Below are positions 8,474-18,472 of a stretch of 64,000 bases of DNA, in pieces. Location: positions 1-64,000 of the forward strand of contig JAQUNC010000002.1 of NCBI GenBank assembly GCA_028717805.1, read 5' to 3'. Within the stretch, counting starts at the first letter, position 1; every line of letters starts with the position of its first letter. The notes beneath the pieces were generated by a model, which saw only the letters and a program-made list of their open reading frames with translations, was not told the DNA's origin and did no database searches. The position numbers and the translations under genes are program-made. Source of the stretch: Atribacterota bacterium. Lineage in GTDB: Bacteria > Atribacterota > Phoenicimicrobiia > Phoenicimicrobiales > Stramentimicrobiaceae.

Positions 8474-9670
8474 TTAGTCCAGTTCTTTTCTTAATACTTC
8501 AACTTTATCTGTTTTTTCCCAGGTAAACTCATCAATTTCCCGACCAAAATGACCATAAGTAGCAGTCTTTTTATAAATGGGTCTTTTTAATTTTAAATGT
8601 TCAATTATAGCTGCAGGCCTTAAGTCAAAATGCTTCTTAATTATCTGGATAATTCGGGAATGAGGAATTTTTTCAGTGTTAAAGGTATCCACCATAACAG
8701 AAACCGGATTAGCTACTCCAATAGCATAAGCGATTTCAATTTCACATTTTTCAGCAATTCCGGCAGCAACAATGTTTTTAGCAATATATCTGGCGGCATA
8801 ACTTCCAGAACGATCTACTTTAGTTGGATCTTTACCGGAAAAACAACCTCCTCCATGACTTCCTACTCCCCCGTAGGTATCCACAATAATTTTTCTACCA
8901 GTAACACCAGTATCAGCCTGAGGACCTCCCATAACAAATCTGCCAGTGGAGTTGATATAATATTTGGTATTTTTATCAAGATATTTTTCAGGGATTACTG
9001 CTTTGATAACTTTTTCCAAAATATCTTTACGAATAGTGTCTAATCCTACCTGGGGATGATGTTGGGCAGCAATAACAATTGCCTCAATTCTCTGAGGAGT
9101 ACCGTTTATATATTGTATAGTGACCTGAGACTTACCATCAGGCCTTAAATAGGGTACAATTTTATCCTTCCTTACCTCTGCTAAACGGTAAGTTATCTTA
9201 TGTGCTAGCGATATTGGTAAAGGCATTAATTCCGGAGTTTCCCGACAGGCGTAACCAAACATCATACCTTGATCCCCAGCTCCGGTAGAGGCGATTTTAT
9301 CCTTTTCCGGAACTATTTTTTCTTCACGTGCCTCCCAGGCACAATTTACTCCAATTGCTATATCTCGAGATTGTTCCTCAATAGAAGTTAACACTGCACA
9401 GGTATCACAATCAAATCCATATTTTGCTCTGGTATAACCTATTTCTCTCACTGTATTTCGGACTACTTTAGGAACATCCACATATCCAGTGGTAGTAATC
9501 TGCCCGGCAACTAACACCAGACCGGTAGCAACCAATGTTTCTACTGCTACCCTTGCTTCCGTATCCTGACAATATAAATCATCCAGTATAGCATCAGAAA
9601 TTTGATCAGCAATCTTATCTGGATGACCCTCTGTAACTGATTCAGAAGTAAAAAAATAATTTTTTCCCAA
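8474..9670 (-). CDS. metK: S-adenosylmethionine synthetase
   Basis: Makes S-adenosylmethionine from methionine and ATP in the cytoplasm. The 398 residues contain the family signatures [16 protein letters not shown] (N-terminal), [12 protein letters not shown] (ATP-binding hexapeptide region) and [16 protein letters not shown] (phosphate loop). The start is TTG: GGAGG lies 8-9 bases upstream and the sequence then reads straight into the conserved [13 protein letters not shown]. The 91-base gap to manC and the sequence upstream of metK show no SAM riboswitch. Its product is the methyl donor for RsmI, PrmC and the TrmN6-like enzyme in this window. Confidence 0.97.
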   Translation of the reverse strand: MGKNYFFTSESVTEGHPDKIADQISDAILDDLYCQDTEARVAVETLVATGLVLVAGQITTTGYVDVPKVVRNTVREIGYTRAKYGFDCDTCAVLTSIEEQSRDIAIGVNCAWEAREEKIVPEKDKIASTGAGDQGMMFGYACRETPELMPLPISLAHKITYRLAEVRKDKIVPYLRPDGKSQVTIQYINGTPQRIEAIVIAAQHHPQVGLDTIRKDILEKVIKAVIPEKYLDKNTKYYINSTGRFVMGGPQADTGVTGRKIIVDTYGGVGSHGGGCFSGKDPTKVDRSGSYAARYIAKNIVAAGIAEKCEIEIAYAIGVANPVSVMVDTFNTEKIPHSRIIQIIKKHFDLRPAAIIEHLKLKRPIYKKTATYGHFGREIDEFTWEKTDKVEVLRKELD

Positions 9671-9761
9671 GGTACCAACCTCCTCTTTATCAAAAATAAT
9701 GTAGGATTTAAGTTATAAAATAATTTTCTCCTTATTGAGTCATCTACAAATAAAACTATTA

Positions 9762-10844
9762 TTAGATATACTTTTTGAACCGTTCGTCTTTAGCCATCTG
9801 ATTGATAACTTTTTTGATATCACCTTCACGATTTTTGGGATAAATCAACTGAATAGGTCCATCATTAATAATTACCATATTAGAAAGACCAATGGTAACG
9901 GTTACCCCTTTATCATTGACAATAATACAATTTTGTGTATCAATTCCGGTATATTCACCCTGTACAATATTACCATTGGCATCATGTGGTACAAATCTCT
10001 CCATAGCATGCCAAGAGCCAATATCTTCCCAAATTATATCTCCTTTCATAACCAGTAAATCTGTAACCTTCTCTAAAACACCATATTCAAAGGAAATAGA
10101 ATCAACTGTTTTTAATTGAGCTTTTATAACCTCTCTTTTACTCAAAGTGCCTATACTCAAAGCTATTTCATTTATTGCCTTATCAAGTTTAGGCATCCAT
10201 TTGGCAATAAAATCCAAAATTATGTGTGCAGGAAAGATATAAATAGCACTATTCCATAATAACTGATTTTGTTTACTGTATTGCTCAATCCAATGGGAAT
10301 CTGGTTTTTCTTTAAACATCTTTACCGAATAAAGATTCATCTCCTTAAAGTTACCTGTTTGGTTAGCAGTACAGATATAGCCATACCTGGATTCTTTTCT
10401 CTTTGGTTCAATTCCGATGATAACCGGCTTTTTAAATCTTTGCACAGCTTGAAAGGAGTTATCCAGTAACTGGTAAAATTTATCCTTTTCTGGTATATAA
10501 TGGTCTATCGGGAAAATAGCAATGTTAATATCCCTACTTCGATTATGAGTTATTAGCAGTGTTGCCAAAGCAATGCTCGCTGCAGTATCCTTTCCCATTG
10601 GTTCAATAATATAATTCAGTATATCAATTTCAGGAATTATCTCTCTGATAGGTTGAAATAAATCTTCAATTGTAGCAACATAAATATCATCTGTCTTAAA
10701 AAAGGGTAATAGGCGTTCAAAGGTATCTCTGAGCATTAAATTTCCGCTGGGAGCAGCAAGAAATTGTTTTGGTTTATTGAAACGACTATGAGGCCAGAAT
10801 CGCTTCCCTCTCCCCCCCGCTAAGATAAGGGCAATATTATTCAT
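9762..10844 (-). CDS. manC: Mannose-1-phosphate guanylyltransferase
   Basis: Makes GDP-mannose from mannose-1-phosphate and GTP, feeding polysaccharide or glycan synthesis. The 360 residues have the nucleotidyltransferase start LILAGGRGKRFWPHSR, then KPKQF, a sugar-binding FKEKPDSHW segment, and the GDP-mannose pyrophosphorylase mark EDIGSWHAM. There is no C-terminal phosphomannose isomerase domain, so it is the single-function short form. FWPHSR replaces the more usual LWPLSR, but the catalytic lysine context is intact. It lies between the lytic transglycosylase gene and metK on the same strand, with 74-91-base gaps. Confidence 0.9.
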   Translation of the reverse strand: MNNIALILAGGRGKRFWPHSRFNKPKQFLAAPSGNLMLRDTFERLLPFFKTDDIYVATIEDLFQPIREIIPEIDILNYIIEPMGKDTAASIALATLLITHNRSRDINIAIFPIDHYIPEKDKFYQLLDNSFQAVQRFKKPVIIGIEPKRKESRYGYICTANQTGNFKEMNLYSVKMFKEKPDSHWIEQYSKQNQLLWNSAIYIFPAHIILDFIAKWMPKLDKAINEIALSIGTLSKREVIKAQLKTVDSISFEYGVLEKVTDLLVMKGDIIWEDIGSWHAMERFVPHDANGNIVQGEYTGIDTQNCIIVNDKGVTVTIGLSNMVIINDGPIQLIYPKNREGDIKKVINQMAKDERFKKYI

Positions 10845-10918
10845 CTTTTATCATCTCTTCTTTTTAATTTTAATAAATTTTTTATTCTATTGTTCCTATT
10901 TATTCCTACCAAGTTATA

Positions 10919-11815
10919 TTAACCATGCTCTTCGTTTAATACTTCGTCAACATCTTCTATTTCAAAACCACGATATTGAGAATAGTAATGAAGTATCTTC
11001 TCGGTAAAACCATTTGGAATTTCATTCTCCTGGGAAAGAAATTCCTGAACTTTAAACGGTCCATAATTATAAGCAGTCAGAGCTAATCTTATATCGCCAA
11101 AATCATCATAAAGTAACGCTAAATAATGTATACCAATCTTAATATTTTTTTCTGGATTGAGCAAGGTCTTCTCTGCTCCGTCCCATTCAATACCAATATT
11201 TTCTGCCAATTCCTTCGCTATGAAACGACGAACCTGGCACAATCCATAGGCATAGGAATCGGAAATAGAATCCACTATAAAATTACTTTCCACTTTAATT
11301 AGAGCACAGATTAAGAAGGGATTAAATTTATATTTTAGTGCTACCTCATAAATATTTTTAGCAATATCATATATGGTTTCACTTTCCAGTTGTTTATTAT
11401 TACTGGAAACAAGATTCACGATACGATTCATATAAAATTCTCTTTTCTTTTCTTCGGATATCATTCCGGTCAATTCCTGTAGCTGCATATAAATTTCAGT
11501 AAACTGTTCTTTGGTAATTTTCTCTTTTAGATAATTAGCCATCTGATTGTTAATATTATCTAACTTCTGATTTTGTTCTTCAATTCTCTCTTTTAAGACC
11601 CTATTTTCCGTTTGTATATCACTATAAACCTGGTTTAAATTATCAATGGATTGATAAAGCTGTCCATATTGTCTCAAATTATAAATCATTAACAACATCA
11701 TGACCAATAAAAAAATTATTATAGCTCTATTAAAATATTGGTCTATAATGTTATTCCTTTTTACTTTTTTACCCGTACCTCTATTCTCTTTTTTCTCTTT
11801 ATTATCATTACTCAT
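10919..11815 (-). CDS. Membrane-anchored lytic transglycosylase (SLT domain)
   Basis: Cuts peptidoglycan glycan strands without water, as soluble lytic transglycosylases do. The 298-residue protein has a charged N-terminus, one membrane helix (about 31-46), a coiled coil (about 50-115), then a GH23/SLT domain (about 150-285). In that domain the catalytic glutamate is in KVESNF, followed by GLCQV (usually GLMQI/V) and AYNYGP. The coiled coil would hold the enzyme domain away from the membrane on the outer face. Its position two genes from metG and near manC says little about its partner. Confidence 0.88.
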   Translation of the reverse strand: MSNDNKEKKENRGTGKKVKRNNIIDQYFNRAIIIFLLVMMLLMIYNLRQYGQLYQSIDNLNQVYSDIQTENRVLKERIEEQNQKLDNINNQMANYLKEKITKEQFTEIYMQLQELTGMISEEKKREFYMNRIVNLVSSNNKQLESETIYDIAKNIYEVALKYKFNPFLICALIKVESNFIVDSISDSYAYGLCQVRRFIAKELAENIGIEWDGAEKTLLNPEKNIKIGIHYLALLYDDFGDIRLALTAYNYGPFKVQEFLSQENEIPNGFTEKILHYYSQYRGFEIEDVDEVLNEEHG

Positions 11816-11866
11816 TTCATCTTCCTTACAGTTTTTAATTCTAAATTTAATTTAACGTTCCTTAAC

Positions 11867-13825
11867 CTATCTTATCTTGCTACCTGGAGTGATTTCCTTA
11901 TCAGTAGTTAGAAGTACAACCTGCTCATCGCTTGAAGCTGCCAGCAGCATACCTTGTGATTGAATACCCCTGATGGTAGCGGGAGCTAAATTAAATACTA
12001 CTACAATATTTTTTCCAATAAGCGCCTCTGGCAAGTAATATTCTTTTATTCCCGCTATGAGGGTTCTTATTTCGGATTTAAAATCAACTTTTATTTTTAA
12101 TAACTTGTGGGTACCTGAAATATCTTCAGCTGAGATAACTTTACCCACTCTCAAGTCAATTTTTTGAAAATCCTCTAAAGATATGACTGGCAACTGTTTC
12201 GTTTCATTCTCTTTTTCCTTATGCTCTTGCTCAAGCTTTTCTTTGCCTTCATGGGTAGCAGGTGAAATATTTTTTCTTTCCTCCTCAATTCTGGGAAATA
12301 GATTATCACCAGGATTTATCTTAATATCCGGCTCCAGTTTTCCCCAGCCGGTATCTTCAGGAATAGTCATATTTTCAATATTATCTTTAATCCCTAACTG
12401 TTGCCAGATTTTACTGGCTGTTGACGGTATAAAGGGATACACTAATAGAGATATTATCCTCAATGACTCATTAAGGTGGTACAACACCTGTTCCAATCTA
12501 TCCTTCTTGGTCCTATCTCTTCCCAATAACCAGGGCTCTGTTTGATCTATATATTTATTGGTTCTTTTTATTAGAGACCAGATATTTTCTAAGGCAAGAT
12601 TGAAAGACATTTCCTCCATATTATTAATTACCTGCAGCACTACTTCTTCTGCCAGCTTTCGTAATTCTATATCAAACAATTCATCCTTACCTGAAGGTGC
12701 AGGTATCTTCCCATCACAAAATTTAACAGTCATGGCTACCGTACGACTGAGTAAATTACCGAGATCATTTGCTAAGTCAAAGTTGATCCGCTGAATAAGT
12801 AGCTGGCGGGAATAGTTTCCATCCTGACCGAATGATAATTCCCTTAACAAAAAATAACGAAAAGCATCGGCACCAAACTCCTCTGCTACCTGATAAGGAT
12901 CAATTACATTTCCTCTCGATTTGGACATTTTTTCACCTTCAATGGTCCACCAACCATGTGAAAAAACCATTCTGGGAGGATTTATATCGGCTGCCATCAG
13001 CATGGTGAACCAGATAATAGTATGAAATCTTAATATATCCTTACCAATTAAATGTACTGCCTCTGGCCAGTAAAAGTTAAACTTTTTTTCATCAATGCCG
13101 TAACCAACCACAGTAAGATAATTTATTAAAGCATCAAACCAGACATAAACTACATGATTCTTATCAAAAGGAACATCAATTCCCCATTTTAGACTTGATC
13201 TAATCCTGGTTACGCTCTGATCTTTCAATCCCCTCTTGATGAAACTAATAATTTCGTTCTTTCTTGATTCTGGTTTAATACAATCAGGATGTGATTCAAT
13301 ATGCTGTAATAATCTATCCTGATAGTTGCTCATTCTAAAAAAATAGCTTTCTTCTTTGAATTTTTCAATTGGTCTACCGCAATCAGGGCATAGATTACCT
13401 TCTACCTGACTTTCTGGCCAGAAGGTTTCGCATGGTACACAATACCACCCTTCATATTCACCTTTATAGATATCATCTTTTTCATATAAACGATTGAATA
13501 TTTTTTGTACCACCAACTCATGACGCTTTTCAGTAGTACGTATAAAATCATCCAGTTTGATATTTAAAATAGGCCAAAGATTCTTAAATTTTATCACCAC
13601 CTTATCAGCAAGTTCTTTAGGTTTTATGCCCAGTTGTTCTGCTGATTTGGCAATTTTCTGGCCATGCTCATCAGTACCAGTGGCAAAAAGAACATCAAAA
13701 CCTCTAAGCCTTTTAAATCTTGCCATAGTATCTGCTGCAATTGTAGTATATGCATGCCCTATATGTGGGACATCGTTGACATAATAAATAGGAGTTGTAA
13801 TATAAAAAGCTTTTTTCTTTTCCAT
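11867..13825 (-). CDS. metG: Methionyl-tRNA synthetase with C-terminal tRNA-binding domain
   Basis: Class I synthetase that charges initiator and elongator tRNA-Met. About 652 residues. The HIGH signature is in PHIGHAYTT near residue 21 and the second signature is EKMSKSRGN. One zinc knuckle (CVPC...CPDC) is visible, and the C-terminal EMAPII/Trbp111-type domain (about 550-652) begins near DLRVGKVI. I place the start at the ATG at 13825 rather than the in-frame TTG at 13849, because the TTG has no ribosome site; AAAGG lies about 14 bases before the ATG. It follows the Firmicutes order tmk-holB-yaaT-yabB-rsmI-metG. Confidence 0.95.
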   Translation of the reverse strand: MEKKKAFYITTPIYYVNDVPHIGHAYTTIAADTMARFKRLRGFDVLFATGTDEHGQKIAKSAEQLGIKPKELADKVVIKFKNLWPILNIKLDDFIRTTEKRHELVVQKIFNRLYEKDDIYKGEYEGWYCVPCETFWPESQVEGNLCPDCGRPIEKFKEESYFFRMSNYQDRLLQHIESHPDCIKPESRKNEIISFIKRGLKDQSVTRIRSSLKWGIDVPFDKNHVVYVWFDALINYLTVVGYGIDEKKFNFYWPEAVHLIGKDILRFHTIIWFTMLMAADINPPRMVFSHGWWTIEGEKMSKSRGNVIDPYQVAEEFGADAFRYFLLRELSFGQDGNYSRQLLIQRINFDLANDLGNLLSRTVAMTVKFCDGKIPAPSGKDELFDIELRKLAEEVVLQVINNMEEMSFNLALENIWSLIKRTNKYIDQTEPWLLGRDRTKKDRLEQVLYHLNESLRIISLLVYPFIPSTASKIWQQLGIKDNIENMTIPEDTGWGKLEPDIKINPGDNLFPRIEEERKNISPATHEGKEKLEQEHKEKENETKQLPVISLEDFQKIDLRVGKVISAEDISGTHKLLKIKVDFKSEIRTLIAGIKEYYLPEALIGKNIVVVFNLAPATIRGIQSQGMLLAASSDEQVVLLTTDKEITPGSKIR

Positions 13826-14007
13826 AGTTTTATTGATATCCTTTCTCAAATTAATATTTGCTCTAAAAGGAAATTTCGTAGCCGCTTAGTGTTTTATTTT
13901 AAAAAGCTTTAATATATACCTGTCTTGTGCCATAAATCCTTTTAGAAAAACTTTTTTACCATTATTTCTTTTCCCTAAGATGTCTTTAAGATTAAAACAA
14001 ATAATTT

Positions 14008-14892
14008 TTAATCAGGTCTGTTTGCATTCTTTTTCAATTCTAAGATCTTTTCATAAATCCATTTTTTAGATATATGATACTCTTCAGCAATTAAAGATAC
14101 AATATCTTTGTTATAATAACCTTTTTGCAGGTAATACATAATTTCTTTTTCCAGCTTATCTTCTTTTCTGGAATCCTTATCACAGAAGGTTGACTCTGTT
14201 TTTATAGCTGATTTTCCTTCTAGAACCAGAGTCATTTCTCCCTTAATTTCCTTAGAGCTCAGGGTATCTATTACTCCGGAAAGATCTCCTCTGATTATTT
14301 CTTCAAACTTTTTGGTCAGTTCCCGAGCTATAACAATTCTTCTATCTCCCATTATCTGCTTGAGAGCTACCAGGGAATCCTTAATCCTATGGGGAGTTTC
14401 ATAAAATATGATAGTCCTTTTCTCATCTTTCAGATTTGAAAAAAACCTTTCTTTCTCCCCTTTTTTTCTGGGAATAAATCCTTCAAAAACAAAGCTTTGC
14501 ATGGCAAATCCTGAAATTACCAATGCTGTAATTAAAGCTGAAACACCAGGAATAGGAACAATGACCATATTATTTTCAATAGCCTTATTTATTAATTCAT
14601 ATCCTGGATCACAGACACCTGGCATGCCAGCATCTGACAACAAAGCAATATTTTTCCCTGTTCTTAACAGTTGTAAAATGTATTCTAATCTCTTTTCTTT
14701 GCTGTATTTATGATAACTGATTACTGCTTTCTTAATCTGGTAATGATTTAACAATATTTTAGTATGGCGGGTATCCTCTGCAGCAATTAAATCTACTATT
14801 TTTAAAATTGTCAGGCAACGCAGGGTAATATCCTCCAGGTTACCAATAGGTGTTCCGCAAATATACAATTTACCAGATTGTTGTTTTTTCAT
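14008..14892 (-). CDS. rsmI: 16S rRNA (cytidine-1402-2'-O)-methyltransferase
   Basis: Adds a 2'-O-methyl group to C1402 in the decoding centre of 16S rRNA. The 294 residues carry the tetrapyrrole-methylase fold signatures: GTPIGNLEDIT at the N-terminus, AEDTRHTKILL, and SDAGMPGVCDPG, which are specific to RsmI. The last 60 residues hold a helix-turn-helix-like segment (YNKDIVSLIAEEYHISKK), as in other RsmI proteins. It lies between metG and the TrmN6-like gene, the same neighbourhood as B. subtilis yabC. Confidence 0.95.
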   Translation of the reverse strand: MKKQQSGKLYICGTPIGNLEDITLRCLTILKIVDLIAAEDTRHTKILLNHYQIKKAVISYHKYSKEKRLEYILQLLRTGKNIALLSDAGMPGVCDPGYELINKAIENNMVIVPIPGVSALITALVISGFAMQSFVFEGFIPRKKGEKERFFSNLKDEKRTIIFYETPHRIKDSLVALKQIMGDRRIVIARELTKKFEEIIRGDLSGVIDTLSSKEIKGEMTLVLEGKSAIKTESTFCDKDSRKEDKLEKEIMYYLQKGYYNKDIVSLIAEEYHISKKWIYEKILELKKNANRPD

Positions 14893-15207
14893 ATAAAATA
14901 CCTTATTACCGGATTTTTAGTTTAATGTTTATAGGTTTTAGTTATAAATAAACTCAAGGAAATAATTCTTAAAACATTTTCTTTAATTATTAATACTTTT
15001 AAAAAAGGTTTTTCTGGTTAATGATAAATCATTTAATATTTATTATTAGTTGTACTAATTTTGAGTAGTGTTTACACTTTATATAAAATTTATTTACTAT
15101 AAGCAAAAAACTATTAACTAAAAACTATCAATGGCTATTTTTAAGTAACAACATTTTTAGTTTATTTAGAACCTGTTACTTTTCATAAATATTCGTTTTA
15201 TTTTTTA
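14893..15207. other. Gap with no gene (315 bases)
   Basis: A+T-rich spacer between rsmI and the methyltransferase gene. I see no reading frame or RNA gene. It contains a short palindrome AGTGTTTACACT (about 15066-15077), which could be an operator, and a run AAAAACTATTAACTAAAAACT (15107-15127) resembling, on the other strand, the TTTTTAGTTAATA blocks of the intergenic repeat family. Confidence 0.5.
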
Positions 15208-15900
15208 TTAAGGTAAAAACAAGGGAGTCAATACTCTTAGCTCAGTCCCTCCCTCTTTCCTTGCCTCCAGGAGAAATCTTTTAGCTTGATAATCTTTCTT
15301 GGTATAGACAAATTGTAATATCTTCGGTTCAAAATAATATTTCTTTAGAGTCATTATTACAGGTATAAAAATATCTGCTCTATGTATCAGGTATAGCCTG
15401 CCTCCTTTTTTTAAAAGGTAATTGGCTATCCTCAGCATGCTCTCTAAATTTATATTGATTTCATGCCGGGCTATTAACTGTTCACTATTAGAACTGCTTT
15501 TCCCTCTACCAGCCGGGATATAGGGAGGATTGGCAGTAATAACATCAAAATATTCACCAGAAAACTTTTCTTTAAGATTGCTTATGTCTTCCTGAAGAAT
15601 AAAAACCTGTTTATCTAGATTATTGAGAGATACGTTTTTCCTAGCCAGAGACACTAATTTCTCCTGGATTTCTACCCCATAAATAATATTATTTTTTTGG
15701 GGATGGTAGATTAACAGGGGAATTATTCCGCAACCGGTACCCAGGTCTATGATCTTTTCCCAATTCTTAATTTTTATAAACTGTGCTAATAAGACGGAAT
15801 CGATTGAAAAACAATAGCTATACTTATTCTGAATAACTTTCAACTGATATTTGCCCAATGATTCAATTATTTCCCCCGGCTGCAGATTCATTTTCTGCAT
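15208..15900 (-). CDS. TrmN6-like SAM-dependent methyltransferase (YabB type)
   Basis: A 230-residue Rossmann-fold methyltransferase with motif I DLGTGCGIIPLL and the adenine-N6 signature NPPYIPAGRGK. The closest described group is tRNA1(Val) A37-N6 methyltransferase TrmN6 and its Firmicutes relative YabB, so a tRNA or rRNA adenine is the likely target; the actual substrate is not known. Its start overlaps the end of ricT by 38 bases, implying coupled translation, and the order ricT-yabB-rsmI matches B. subtilis. Confidence 0.85.
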   Translation of the reverse strand: MQKMNLQPGEIIESLGKYQLKVIQNKYSYCFSIDSVLLAQFIKIKNWEKIIDLGTGCGIIPLLIYHPQKNNIIYGVEIQEKLVSLARKNVSLNNLDKQVFILQEDISNLKEKFSGEYFDVITANPPYIPAGRGKSSSNSEQLIARHEININLESMLRIANYLLKKGGRLYLIHRADIFIPVIMTLKKYYFEPKILQFVYTKKDYQAKRFLLEARKEGGTELRVLTPLFLP

Positions 15901-16747
15901 GATGCACTTCTCTACTTATCTGGTTATAATTCTTTTGCCATTCCTCAATAGGTACTTTAATCCTATTTTTGATATTTTCATTATCTTCTTTTTCTATAGT
16001 TTCAATTATCATATATCTGCTTAAAACATTAACCTCTATTACTTTTCCTTCTTTTCCTTCTTTCGTTTTTACCTGGCTACCCAATTTGGGATATTTTTTT
16101 AATTCTTCCAGATAAAATTGGGCTTCAAAATTAAGACAACACTTTAACCGACCACAGGTACCAGATATCTTAGAAAGATTTAAGGCTACACTCTGCATCT
16201 TTGCCACATTAATCGGTACCGGCTTAAACTCAGTTAAAAAGCTGGAACAACACAATGGTCTGCCGCAAATACCCAGTCCACCTACCATTTTTGCCTTATC
16301 TCTAACACCAACCTGTTTTAGCTCTATTTTTGTTTTGAATTGCCCAGCCAGGTCTTTGACTAATTCACGGAAATCTATTCGATTATCAGCATAAAAATAA
16401 AATATTAGACGACTTTTGTCAAATAAGTACTTACAATTAATAAGATGCATATCTAATTTATATTTTTTTATCTTTTCATCACCTATGCGTTGGGCTTCTT
16501 GTTCATCTAACTGTATATCCTTCCATTTTTCAAAATCATTTTTTGTTGCCTTGCGAACAATTTTTTTGAGAGGTTCCACCAATTCTTCCGGTTTTATATA
16601 TAAAATTGGAGTTACAACCTTTCCGATATCCAATCCCAATGATGTTTTCACAACACAAAAATCTCCTATCTCCAAGATATACTTTCCATATTTAAAATAA
16701 TAGATAAAGTTTGAATTACTAAATTGTATTCCAATAACTCTGGGCAT
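15863..16747 (-). CDS. ricT: PSP1-domain protein, RicT/YaaT homologue
   Basis: The 294-residue protein is a PSP1-domain family member. In B. subtilis its homologue RicT (YaaT) belongs to the iron-sulfur RicAFT complex, which steers RNase Y-dependent mRNA processing. The visible mark is a run of cysteines: CGRPLCCSSF and, 30 residues later, CGRLKCCLNFE, the proposed cluster ligands. The start has AGGTG 7 bases upstream, inside the end of holB. No ricA (YmcA) or ricF (YlbF) gene lies in this window. The order holB-ricT is the classic one. Confidence 0.9.
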   Translation of the reverse strand: MPRVIGIQFSNSNFIYYFKYGKYILEIGDFCVVKTSLGLDIGKVVTPILYIKPEELVEPLKKIVRKATKNDFEKWKDIQLDEQEAQRIGDEKIKKYKLDMHLINCKYLFDKSRLIFYFYADNRIDFRELVKDLAGQFKTKIELKQVGVRDKAKMVGGLGICGRPLCCSSFLTEFKPVPINVAKMQSVALNLSKISGTCGRLKCCLNFEAQFYLEELKKYPKLGSQVKTKEGKEGKVIEVNVLSRYMIIETIEKEDNENIKNRIKVPIEEWQKNYNQISREVHHAENESAAGGNN

Positions 16748-16749
16748 TG

Positions 16750-17745
16750 TTAATCACCTAATCGTATAATAAAATTTTCTAATAATATTTTAGGATTAAT
16801 ATGTTTTTCTATTCTTTCCGGTATTTCAGTTAAATCATCTAAGATAAGGATTATCTTCTCTTGAGAATAGTATTGGGCGAATTCTTTTATTATATCTATC
16901 CTGCTTGGAAAACATAACATTTTCTGTGCCAATCCTAACTTAAAAAATAGTATATCACGAAACCATAAAATCATTATCTCCACAAAATCTAAAAAAGATT
17001 CTATAATATCAGTAAATTCATTATCACGAGAGGAAAAGATACTACTTACCATTTGTTCTGGTTTAGTTTTTATTAACCAATCAATATACCTGTTTTTTTT
17101 CTTCATCTTCGACTGGTCACTGGCTAATTCTATTGTTTTGCCGGGACTACCAGGAGAAAGCAAGAGAATATCTTCCAGTTGTCTATTATCTAATAGCAAG
17201 TTCATCCTGGTTAATACTTCTTTTTGCTCTTCCACTCTTAACGGCTGAAAAGATATTCTGTGACATCTTGAAATAATAGTCGGTAAAATAATCTCGGGTT
17301 CTGCAGTAATTAAGATTAGAACTGCAAATTCAGGTGGTTCTTCTAATATTTTTAATAAGGAATTGGAAGCCTCAATAGTCATTTTATGAGCATCATTGAT
17401 TAAAAATATTTTTTTTCTACTTGCTAAGGGTCGCCAATAGATAATGCTTTTGATTTCTCTAATCTGATCTATAGTGATTACTGAATTAAGTGGGGAAATG
17501 ATTTGAAAATCAGGATGAATACCCTTTTCAATCTTCAAACAGGAAGAACAGTGATTGCAGGGATTATAATTTTCAGATAAACCAGTACAATTTATAGCCT
17601 TAGCAAAGGCTATGGCAGTTATCTTTTTCCCAATACCCTCTTTGCCGGCAAAAAGATAGGCATGCCCTATTCGGTCAAACTTTATTAAAGCTTTTAATAA
17701 TTGTATGGACTTTTTCTGTCCCACTATCTGTTCAAAATCAATCAT
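16750..17745 (-). CDS. holB: DNA polymerase III delta-prime subunit
   Basis: Clamp-loader subunit that helps load the sliding clamp on primed DNA. About 331 residues. It has an AAA+ domain with P-loop GKEGIGKK, the four-cysteine zinc module (CNHCSSC plus the preceding C), the family segment LLKILEEPPE, and the SRC sensor in IISRCHRISF. I use the ATG at 17745, since homologues begin near FEQIVGQ; an in-frame TTG at 17763 is also possible. It lies directly upstream of ricT and 40 bases after tmk. DnaE in this window is its likely partner polymerase. Confidence 0.93.
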   Translation of the reverse strand: MIDFEQIVGQKKSIQLLKALIKFDRIGHAYLFAGKEGIGKKITAIAFAKAINCTGLSENYNPCNHCSSCLKIEKGIHPDFQIISPLNSVITIDQIREIKSIIYWRPLASRKKIFLINDAHKMTIEASNSLLKILEEPPEFAVLILITAEPEIILPTIISRCHRISFQPLRVEEQKEVLTRMNLLLDNRQLEDILLLSPGSPGKTIELASDQSKMKKKNRYIDWLIKTKPEQMVSSIFSSRDNEFTDIIESFLDFVEIMILWFRDILFFKLGLAQKMLCFPSRIDIIKEFAQYYSQEKIILILDDLTEIPERIEKHINPKILLENFIIRLGD

Positions 17746-17785
17746 TTTCAAAATATTAACCAAATACCTACTATCTATTTAATTC

Positions 17786-18472
17786 CTATAACTCTAAACT
17801 AAATTCTTCCTTAAACTTTTGTGCTAGTTTAGGGTTAATTATTTCAATAATGTCTTTAATCACCATAGAGATATCACGATTAGCATCAATTATCTTTATC
17901 CTCTCAGGATTCTGTCGGGCAATTTGATAATAACCATCTCTTACTCTTTCTAAAAATAATTTCCCGTTTACTTCTTTTTTCTTAAGAAATTCATCTTCAA
18001 AGCGTAGTTCTGAATTATTACTGGGCATGGTTGCACGTTTTAATCCAATTGCAGTATCAACATCTAAAAAAATAGTTAAATCTGGGATTATATCTTCTAT
18101 GGCAAAACTATTGAGATAGCTAATTACACTCATGTCAATACCTCGACCAAAACCCTGATAAGCAGTCGTAGAATCAAAATATCTATCACATATTACCATC
18201 AAATTCTTCTCTAAAGCAGGTTTAATATTAATTCTGACATTTTCTGCCCTCGAAGCAGCAAATAATAATAGTTCTGCCTTATAACCTAATCCCTCACTTT
18301 CTCTTTCCAATAATATTTTACGAATTTTATCACCAACTAAAGTTCCGCCAGGTTCTTTTGTTAATAATGTATCAAATCCATTTTTCAGGAAAATATGATA
18401 TAATCTTTTAGCAACGGTAGTTTTTCCAGAGCCTTCAAATCCTTCTAAGGTAATAAAAAAACTCTTTTTCAT
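17786..18472 (-). CDS. tmk: Thymidylate kinase
   Basis: Phosphorylates dTMP to dTDP. The 228 residues include P-loop GFEGSGKTTV, the substrate motif DRYFDSTTAYQGFGRG, and LFLDVD-type Asp in TIFLDVDTAIGL. It is a little longer than the usual 205-215 residues because of the C-terminal extension. The ATG overlaps the stop of the CBS-domain gene by four bases (ATGA), so the two are translationally coupled. ThyX and Tdk at 28.8-30.1 kb supply its substrate. Confidence 0.95.
   Translation of the reverse strand: MKKSFFITLEGFEGSGKTTVAKRLYHIFLKNGFDTLLTKEPGGTLVGDKIRKILLERESEGLGYKAELLLFAASRAENVRINIKPALEKNLMVICDRYFDSTTAYQGFGRGIDMSVISYLNSFAIEDIIPDLTIFLDVDTAIGLKRATMPSNNSELRFEDEFLKKKEVNGKLFLERVRDGYYQIARQNPERIKIIDANRDISMVIKDIIEIINPKLAQKFKEEFSLEL

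Noticed and set aside
9671-9761. SAM riboswitch or other leader near metK
   Set aside because: The gaps around metK are short and show no SAM-I/SAM-II consensus.
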